The notes beneath the pieces were generated by a model that had not been told where the DNA came from, did not search any database, and was given only the letters and a program-made list of their open reading frames with translations. 64,000 nucleotides of DNA, taken from the NCBI GenBank assembly GCA_010015805.1, contig ML978124.1:992001-1056000 (forward strand), in the 5' to 3' direction. Every line of letters begins with the position of its first letter. The stretch's first letter is position 1. The position numbers and the translations under genes were made by a program. The stretch is from Rhizodiscina lignyota. Its lineage: Eukaryota > Ascomycota > Dothideomycetes > Aulographales > Rhizodiscinaceae. Positions 56,621 through 64,000 of this stretch are shown here, one piece after another.

Positions 56621-57092
56621 TCATGCAGTTGACGATGGTGCTATGGGCGGCAGTCCGGGGGCTCGCCCGAGCTTATTTATGTAGTCCAATAGACGCCGCG
56701 CAGAGCTGGAGATGTTGATTAGGGATGCACGTCCTGCATCGACGAACCCTGACGGCATCCTCTGGTCGAATGTATGCCGTTTTAGCTCGTCCCTGGGCTC
56801 AAGAGTCGGTGTAAGAGGCGTGGGCGGTGGAAGTTTTCTGGAGTCGCGCCTGTCCGTCTCTCGTCTTCTGCCTCGCAACGCACCTCCACGAAGTGATCAG
56901 ACGCAAGAAATCCAGAGTCACAAGGGGATCCCGCGGGCTGTGACTGCTGACCTGAGCGTGTACGGCGGACCAGCGCTCCGAGAAGGTCTCGAATAAATTC
57001 TGGAGCCAGGGATCGATCGCTGGACCCTGCTCCATTTTGTTTCGGCAGACAACGCAGGCGCACAGCACATCCTCGTCCTTCCCCTTCACCAT
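56621..57092 (-). CDS. Small orphan protein, two exons (splice uncertain)
   Basis: The first piece, from ATG 57092 to about 56952, encodes MVKGKDEDVLCACVVCRNKM and EQGPAIDPWLQNLFETFSER. The second piece, ending at stop 56621, encodes PPPTPLTPTLEPRDELKRHT and ASLINISSSARRLLDYINKL. Both look strongly protein-like. With donor GTCAGC at 56951 and acceptor after 56858 the frame is kept (125 residues), but the acceptor is not ideal and other pairings exist. Two CxxC-like cysteines lie near the N-terminus. I do not recognise a family. It is divergent from the gene at 57579, with 486 bp between the starts. Confidence 0.45.
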
Positions 57093-57578
57093 TTGCTCTC
57101 TCTCCTCACGACAAACTCTCACTCCGCCCGTACAACTTCCGTACTGGCCTCCATCACGCCAGCTTCTTCGCCAGGTGACACGAATACTGTGGCACGCTGC
57201 ACTATTCGTCCGTGACGGAACGCTCAGCTGTCTGTTAGCCACCGCGTTGGCCGAGCCACCCGCCCAACGTACATCAGGCCACAACGATTTTCGCAGACAA
57301 AGAACTCTTCTAAATATTCGCTTCGCGAGGAAGCATTCATACATCCGAATCCCGATCCACGCCGAACAACCGAGCAACAGAGCAAACTATACCTTATTTT
57401 CACGTTGTGCTGCCACGTTCTGCGGCTCCCCAACTATCAAACGGCCCCCTGGGACGCCAACAACGACAATCAGTCCCAAGTACACTTTTAGCAACGACAC
57501 GCCTAAATTCGGGGGACGAATAATTAGATTTTGATTTCAAACTGCGAAATACCTTACTTCTGATCATCTAAATCCAAG
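57093..57578. other. Divergent promoter of two orphan genes
   Basis: No coding frame with support. It is the shared upstream region of the genes at 57092 (minus) and 57579 (plus). Confidence 0.4.
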
Positions 57579-58505
57579 ATGCGTCGCGAGCAGCGGGTCG
57601 CAGACCGCCTCTACACCCATCTCTTCCCCCGACCCGGTCCTTCCGATCCACCCAACTTCAACGCACATCTCAACATGAACCTCGTGGCCGAGGTGCGGAT
57701 CGAGACGCAACGCTTCTATGGCGGCCTGGAGACAGTCGAAGCACGCTACCCCGGACTGAACTACACGCACCCTCCTCACATCAAGCGTCTGAGCTACTTC
57801 CCCCACCACGCACGCCTCTTCCAGACGTTCAAGGAGCTCGGCCTGACTCACAACGAGATCCTGACACTGTGCAGGTGGGAGGGCACGCTCTGGGCGCGGC
57901 AGCGCTACGAGAAGGACGAGGGCGTAAAAGTGGAGGATACAACAGGCACCGAGATCAAGCCGTGGCAGCCACAGATCAAGAAAGAGGTGGAGGTTGAGCA
58001 GAAGGTGGCAGGGAGACGTACCAGTAGGCCGGTGGTGCGGAGAAGCCACACCTCCAGCCAGCGGGTGCAGCAACAGAACGCAGCGTCGATCGCAAGCCAA
58101 AGCACCCCATTGGTGCAGGTCACAACACAGGAAGTGCCTGCTCCAACGGCGAGCGACGTCGAAATGCGTGACGAACCGGACGCAGCGTCATCGCAAGGGT
58201 CGACAGAAGGGTCTGCGCCTACGGCGTTGCCTACAGATGCCTTTCAGCGCATGCAGGCGCTCGCGCGACTCCGTGCACAGGGCGAGTCGATCGACGCTAT
58301 GGATCCGGACTTTGAACAGTACTTGAAAGACACTGCAGAGGCGTCGACATCCAGCTCGCAGGGAATGCTCTCCCTCGGCGAGCTCTCAGACTACCAAGCA
58401 GCACAGCAGACCATCGCGTCGGTCATGAGCACCGTTGCTCAGAGCCACGGGGCCGCGTCTTCGGACACAACAAGCGGCGCCTCGAGCGAACTCGACGTTC
58501 TCTAA
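57579..58505 (+). CDS. Conserved-looking orphan protein, 308 aa
   Basis: A single exon with a good start (AAGATGCG). Residues 1-115 are compact and helical: MRREQRVADRLYTHLFPRPG, NMNLVAEVRIETQRFYGGLE, ARLFQTFKELGLTHNEILTL, then LCRWEGTLWARQRYEKDEG. This resembles a small helical fold but no named domain is recognised. Residues 115-308 are low-complexity, rich in Ser, Thr, Gln and Ala, with a basic patch (AGRRTSRPVVRRSH) that could act as a nuclear signal, and a repeated MQALARLRAQGES-type helix near 225. No signal peptide or membrane span. A nuclear role is a guess from the basic patch and Gln/Ser-rich tail only. Confidence 0.75.
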   Translation: MRREQRVADRLYTHLFPRPGPSDPPNFNAHLNMNLVAEVRIETQRFYGGLETVEARYPGLNYTHPPHIKRLSYFPHHARLFQTFKELGLTHNEILTLCRWEGTLWARQRYEKDEGVKVEDTTGTEIKPWQPQIKKEVEVEQKVAGRRTSRPVVRRSHTSSQRVQQQNAASIASQSTPLVQVTTQEVPAPTASDVEMRDEPDAASSQGSTEGSAPTALPTDAFQRMQALARLRAQGESIDAMDPDFEQYLKDTAEASTSSSQGMLSLGELSDYQAAQQTIASVMSTVAQSHGAASSDTTSGASSELDVL

Positions 58506-61297
58506 ACCCCTTTCATTCCATTTTCTTGCATCGTTGTCATGGTAAGACTGCTGTTTTCCCGGCGGATTCTGCTTCTTGTGCATTCTGAGCGTTCCTTTGC
58601 TCGCTGAGCTAGTCTGGTTTAATTGCATAGACGGAGTCTTCGTCGGTCCGGGCTCGACACGAGCTTTGTTTGAGTTTTGCTTTATATCAGGGTGGATCTG
58701 GACGTCGGTCCGGCCACGGGGTGGTAGTTTCGGGCGAAGGCGTCAATGTGGGTTCCTGTATATACCCCAGGCATTGATAGCCAAACTAGAATGCTTCTCA
58801 CAATCATTCTGTGCAAATGGTCTGTCATGCGTCTCCTTCTGTTAAACATGCACCTTTCTCTTCGCTCTTGTCAGCGGCACTCATGGACATCCTGGTGCTC
58901 ACTCACTGGTTCCTGGCCAATGGGACCGATTTGAATCGGCGAATGCGCAGCAGCGTCATCGTTTCCAGCCCAGGTAACGGGAATGGTCTTCCATATTTTC
59001 CCTCGTTTTATTTCCATCTCGTCACGAGAGAGACTAAAGTTGGTGTTCCAACGTTCGGGCCTCTGCTTCCGTAGCTCGGCCTGCAGATCTTTCAAGTCGG
59101 TCCCATCTTTCGAAGCCACAGTCCACTTGTCACTTCGTTCCATGCAAAGTGTCTTGCATGTAATCGAAGCATGGTGGCGTTCCTTCGTCGATGCCTTTCT
59201 TCACAGTGACAGATGAACGATGGCTTAGACTGATCAGGGTGAGAAGACCATGACTTCTTCTAAAGAATTAAGGAAAACACGCTTGGAAAAAGACGATAAA
59301 GAAAAGGCGACGAGGAATGACCACGAGGGATGATCATGAGGAAATTACGACGAGGGAAAGACAAAGGAAACGAGGCATAGAGGAACGTGGAAAGAGATTC
59401 GATAGCCAACCTTCCATTTGCTGGCATCGTAGTGAGACGAGATGTGATAGGATTGGACTGTTACTCTTGTAGCAGCCATGCACCGGACGATATGAAGGAA
59501 TCATTGGAAGTACGATTGACGTGTAGTGTACTCGGTAGTAGTCAAGAGAGAACCACCACCAACCCATCCCGAACACCACGGGCTCAATGTCTCACATTTC
59601 AACCCATATCCAGCCCACGTGATCGTGTTGTCACCCCTCAACCACAGAATGCAAAAGATGCAAGCCCTCGAAAAGCGCGCATGTCCTCAACAAAGCAAGG
59701 AAAGCAGATGACAGCAGACGCCACAAAACAACGGTCACATGAAGCACTGACTCTGACAGCGCCACGGAAGTGCCGTCTCCCTCCACCTTCGGAGATGCGT
59801 TGCAGAAAAGAAAAAGTGTACGATCAGATCAGACGTTCGCATCAAAATAGAACCCACAGTGCCCCCTTAAAAGTGACGAAAACCCAAGTGACGAAAAGCG
59901 AAGAGGTTCTGCATTGCTGCCCAACTCGCACACGACAGCTCCCATCCGTCCTTCCCCCAGACCGGGAGAGCGCATACCTCACAAACACAGGCTGCCCAAA
60001 GGCGACAGCAACACCACATCACAAAGCACTCGTTCCCGTTTCATCTGGAACGAATCCTTCACGTTCGGAAGAGGAGTAGCGCAGTGCGACTGACGTGCGG
60101 ATGGCAGCAGGACGTAGCGAGACAGCACCCGTAGTCGGGCGAGGCGCCGTCAGAAAAACACGCGAGACATCAAAAAAAGAGGAAGAAAAAAAGGAATGGG
60201 GCGTCACCAAGTCCAGCCACGGATCGATCGTCGGCTGCTGCGCGACGTCGCTTGAAGGCATATTTTCACATGGCGCATAACATGATACATTGTTGTGAAT
60301 CTTTTGTTGTTCATTTCCGTTTTCGAAACATCCATATGCGCATCGTGGCGTGGCTGTGTAAGCGCCTTTGTCTCGCCAGCGCCTGCTGCACGTTCTAACC
60401 TGCCGATGCGAGTCCACTTTCTGATACATTTACACAAGAGGTGTTCCATTTTCCTCTCGCTTCGCGGATGGTTCGCTCCCCTTGTCTCCCTCCATGTTGC
60501 GCGTCAAAGAAAGGCTGCGCTACTGCTTCATGCTGCTTCTGCTTCCCGACTAGCCCGAATACCACAAGACATTGAAGACTTTAGTGTTATGCTGTGTCTG
60601 ATGAAGGAGAGAAAAAGGGAGAGAAGAAAAGATACATGCGCAAAAGGTAGGTATCTCTAGACGCGTATACTCCGAATCCGAAGAAACCCGAAACCCCCAT
60701 TCGCTAGACTTTTCCCTTTGCAACCACCATAGCCTGCGCCTCGCCATTTGAACTCGCTTTTTTGAACTTGATGGGGTTAGGTAGGGTGAAAACAGAGGAT
60801 TAACTAGTGACTGCGCTTGTCCCTATCAGTCCTCCATCGCAACCAGTGACGGTGGGCGGCGGAGGAAGGAAGGGTATAGCCGCCATATTACAGAAGAAGA
60901 CAAAGGAAAGTGAACCAGAATCAGCGTAGCAGACGTCGTACGTCATGCTTTCGGTTGCCGAGGTTGCGCCAAAGCTCCTTGTGTTATGCATCCGATGCGA
61001 ATTTGTCATGAGCAAGTTCTGCCAATTGTGGTGGCGCAGCTGATTTGGTGATCCCGAGCGAGATCCAAGTCTATTATCATGTTGACAAAGGAAATTCGTG
61101 GTGTCTGCAGAGCGATCTGCAGACAGAAAAGGAGCGACATGATGGCGGAGCCAGTAAGGACCGTGAACGTGAGTGTTGTACATCGTGTATCATTAGGATT
61201 TCGTTGCAGTCGGCGGGAGCCGTGTTCTCTAAGCATTACTGGTACCGTAATGCAACTGCACGTGCTAGACGCCGAACGTATATGCAAAGCGCCGGTG
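58506..61297. other. Long intergenic gap between converging genes
   Basis: 2.8 kb with many frames but no domain. The longest (59387-60079, plus, 230 codons) is hydrophilic and low in coding signal, so I do not call it. From about 59240 to 59420 the plus strand is purine-rich with repeated ACGAGG and ATGA words. Near 60170-60195 there is an A/G run. Part of it must be the 3' UTRs of the flanking genes. Confidence 0.4.
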
Positions 61298-62937
61298 TCA
61301 TCGTTCCGGTTGGAATGCCGTGCGAGAACGGCTCGAAGCACCGCTGGGTATCTTGATGTTGAGACCATTGAGCATTTTAAGGAAATTTGCCGTGCGCGAG
61401 GGCTTTGGCTGGACCTGCGCCGCGAACTGGAACATTGGTCCAACGATGTCTTCGTCGCCGAGCTTCGGGAACTTTCCCTCGCTCTTGGGATCGTTGAGCG
61501 AGGGTATCTTCATCAAGGCTGGGGGTTCGTCGGGCGTAACAGGCAGCACTTCCGAGCTCTGTCGCGAAGCTTCGGCGACAGTGAAGTCGTAGTTCTTCTT
61601 CCACTGAGCGTCGATCTCAGCCCATTTCTCCTCGGTGAGTATGTAGATCTTGGAGGTGATGCCGTAGTGCTCTCCAGTACGAACTTGGTGCTTGGTGAAG
61701 TTGCAGCGAGCGCGCTCCCAATCAGCAAAGAGAGTGCTGATGCTCTTGGCGGTAAACACCTCGGGAAGGTAAGGCTCGGGAGTAATGGTGAAGTTGGCAT
61801 GACCAAGCTTGATAGCCCATGGATCGTTAGGGTCGGCGATCATGATGGGCGGAATTTCCGAAGAAGGGATGACATGTCCGGGACGCGTATGCTGTCTAAA
61901 CGAGGCTACTGATGGCTTAGTTGAGAGTGGTGGCGTTTTGACTGCTTGGACCTGTGGTGTACCAGCTGGAGAGCCGAGAGAGAATGACGCGGTAGACTCT
62001 GCAACGGTAGGAGACTGAAGAGGAGACTGCATAGGGGTTTCGGCTGGGCGAGCTTCGTCAATCATTGGCGGAAGCAGGGGCGTGGAGGCCAGGGCCTCGC
62101 GGTTGATTGGCTCCTCATCTTTGGTCGCGACTGGAATCTCCATTGGTGCAGATCGAACGTCGGGAACGAGCTCGATGGGACTTGGTTCAAACGGATCTAC
62201 GAGAGCGTCTGATCGATCGAGTACAGGTACTGCAGTGCTACTCAGGGAAGATGACCTACTTGACGCAGCGCGCGATGGGGTGGAGTAGCCAGTCCCAAGG
62301 GAGAGGTTTGGCTTCCGCTGCTTCCAGCGCCTTGAGAAAGACGGGAAGCGGTTTGACAACCTTTGCGTAATGTGATCCATGGGTGAGTCGTCGGGCTTGT
62401 GTTTGGTGGAGGATGAACGAGAGGTCATGCCGCTGCTGAGGTTTTCGAAGAGGCTATCTGAAAAATCGAAGGCTGGGCTCTTAGGCGGCGAGGTTGTGCG
62501 TTGCTCGTGTGAAGAAGTGTGCGAACACGGTTGAGAGTCGCCTAGAGCAATTAGCGCTTGCATTCACTGCCAAACACGGGGAGTGAATGATTACAGAGGC
62601 ATTGCCAGAGATGGCTATCGTTTTCGACTATGATGCAATCGTCTTCGGGCTCTGGAGGTTCTTCTGCAAGCTTGGAGAGGCGCGCAGCAGAGCTTGTGAG
62701 CTCGACGTACTCGCCATTCGGAGGACTTGACGCGACAGAAGAGTTCGAGCTGGGGTATCTGGCATGCCCTCGCAGCGACCAGGTGGGAGTTGGAGGCTCG
62801 GACTGCACCGATTCGAGTGAATGGACGGAGGCATTGGGCTTTGCAGACTGCACTTCACTCCGATCACGAAGCGCAGTCTTGGACCTCCGACTCGAAAGAT
62901 GCGGGAGAGTCATTGCCAATTGTCGTCGGTCAGGCAT
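61298..62937 (-). CDS. Fungal conserved Pro/Ser-rich protein of unknown function
   Basis: Model: exon 62937-62595, intron 62594-62542 (53 nt, GTAATC...CTCTAG), exon 62541-61298; 528 residues. The splice joins HLWQCL to CDSQPCSH in frame. The first ~330 residues are disordered and rich in Ser, Pro and Thr (many SP/TP sites, as in STPLLPPM and MQSPLQSPT). The C-terminal block near 340-430 looks folded: DPNDPWAIKLGHANFTITPE, LFADWERARCNFTKHQVRTG, then EHYGITSKIYILTEEKWAEI. I believe this block is shared by many ascomycete proteins of no known function. The start at 62937 follows an acceptor-like TTTTCCAG by seven bases, so a 5' exon or UTR intron is possible. Confidence 0.75.
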
Positions 62938-64000
62938 GATGGTCCTGGAAAAGTGGGTGAATTTTCCGTCGGGACTAGCAAGCTCCCATCGCCAGCTTAA
63001 GTAGCGTGCAAAACGTGGAGAGGACGGAGAAATAGCTCCAGGCGCAAGATGTCTCTATCCAATGTCGAGTGTTCCGGACCTGGACAGAGTGGCAGAGGCG
63101 GGAGGCACTGGAGGGTGCCACGATTTCGTCGCTGTCCAGGAGCGCGGGCTGCTCAATGGTTGGCGTGGTGTGTTGATGCCCTGCGGAGTGAGGTGGGTGA
63201 GGTGTCGCGAGCGTGGGTGGGCCAGCGGCCAGTGAGAGGCGCGGGAGGTGAGCGATTCGGGTAGGGCACACGTGAAATGGGCAGAGTGGTACCGGCTGGA
63301 GTGACGGGTCGCGGGGCGTGGGCGTATTATGATGAGACCATGTGGCAGCGAAGCGAAGGTGGAGTGAGACGGAGGGAGCGAAGAAGAAAAGGGAATTGAG
63401 AGAGTGAAGCGGCTGGTGAAGAAGTTGGGGCAGGCGAAAGTCTTTTTCTTGTGGCCGAAGAGTCGTGCCTTCGCCGAAAGTGGGCCTCCGGTCGACGCCT
63501 CCACAGCGTTGCGACTGTCGATGCTCAGTGCTGCTCCGAACGCCGCTTGACCTCGACCCCCGAGCGTGCAGGGGAGGTGGGCAGGGCAGGCGGGCAGGGA
63601 AGGCCTGAGCAGCATTCATCCACTTCATCCAGCTCACTTGCAGATGGTAAGTCACTACAACAATGATGATTGCATGCGTGATGCGCCTCTCAACGGCCCG
63701 CGTGCGCTTGCCTGAGGCCTCGCAGCGCCATTGCCCTCGCCTTCGTGCCACTCGCGCCGGGAGGCTGAGGCCTGCTCGCGCCCACCTGTGGCTTCTGATT
63801 CACGCTTGCCGCTTCACCCACTGCCCGCAAGAACAAAGCAGCACCAATTATCGCTCGCGACCCAATGCGGACGCTGCGACGCTGCTGGAGGGGGAGGGCC
63901 AGGTCTCGCGTGCATTGCACACCCTCCGCGTCCAGTGTCAGTCGCCATCACAAGCTGCCTGCGCAACTAAGCTCGGTCACTGAGAGCGCGCGCTTTCGAG
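62938..64000. other. GC-rich upstream region at the window edge
   Basis: This is upstream of the preceding gene. A minus-strand frame of 258 codons (62975-63751) is Pro/Ser/His-rich and unlike a protein, and is probably promoter or 5'-UTR sequence. ATGGTAAGT at 63646-63654 on the plus strand resembles a start codon followed by a donor site, so another gene may begin here and run off the window. Confidence 0.35.

Noticed and set aside
59387-60079. 230-codon open frame on the plus strand
   Set aside because: Hydrophilic, low-complexity reading with no family features, in a purine-rich gap; judged chance.
62975-63751. 258-codon minus-strand frame upstream of the Pro/Ser-rich protein gene
   Set aside because: Composition follows the GC-rich DNA (Pro, Ser, His, Arg) and no protein-like pattern is seen; likely promoter or 5' UTR.
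1-64000. Secondary-metabolite gene cluster, CRISPR array, rRNA/tRNA genes, LTR or other virus-like elements
   Set aside because: No PKS, NRPS or terpene backbone enzyme accompanies the methyltransferase, transporter or hydrolase. No regularly spaced repeats, RNA genes or retroelement proteins were seen by eye.

Overview
The window is nuclear DNA from a filamentous ascomycete (Pezizomycotina). Protein genes are broken by 43-75 nt GT-AG introns, often with a CTAAC-like branch site. Several families are typical of or restricted to filamentous fungi: a Clr5-domain protein, a HET-domain relic, DUF6594, an Stb6-type protein, fungal GT31 and Hsp30-type HSP20. A dothideomycete is my best guess but the sequence does not prove it. 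All gene models below were spliced by hand from reading frames and splice signals; none has transcript support.

Layout. 0-5 kb: the C-terminal end of an unknown protein carrying four VK[QE]E motifs, a Frag1/DRAM/Sfk1-like membrane protein with a pogo-type MITE just upstream, and a flavin-dependent alkanesulfonate monooxygenase. 5-12 kb: an orphan serine/threonine-rich protein, a Clr5-domain protein and a secreted phospholipase C/phosphoesterase with six exons. 12-21 kb: a Ccc1/VIT1 vacuolar metal transporter, an NAD(P)-binding epimerase-like protein, an unknown multispanning membrane protein, a proline-rich SPRY protein with PPxY motifs, Rrp7 (rRNA processing) and an O-methyltransferase. 21-26 kb: a broken HET-domain gene, then a class C beta-lactamase-like serine hydrolase lying between two diverged direct repeats. 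26-31 kb: an MFS sugar porter and a secreted GH10 xylanase on the same strand. 31-38 kb: an Stb6-like Sin3-associated protein, a small Gln/Ser/Thr-rich protein and a DUF6594 membrane protein. 38-48 kb: a Csc1-type ion channel, an HSP20 gene with a strong heat-shock-element array, a 2-oxoglutarate/Fe(II) oxygenase-like protein and the NDUFB8/ASHI subunit of complex I. 48-64 kb: the SWR1 remodelling ATPase in one 5.3 kb exon, a fungal GT31 glycosyltransferase with paired MluI cell-cycle boxes, a small orphan gene divergent from a second orphan, and a conserved Pro/Ser-rich protein of unknown function.

How the genes relate. Most are unrelated single-copy genes. Plausible functional links are the GH10 xylanase with the adjacent sugar porter, and divergent promoters shared by NDUFB8 with SWR1 and by the two orphan genes near 57 kb. 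I see no backbone enzyme of a secondary-metabolite cluster, no tRNA or rRNA gene, no CRISPR array and no intact transposon. No clear new biological system stands out. The best leads are the direct repeats around the beta-lactamase gene, the MITE, the heat-shock array, the 20-bp palindrome between two convergent genes, the PPxY-SPRY protein, and several orphan proteins.
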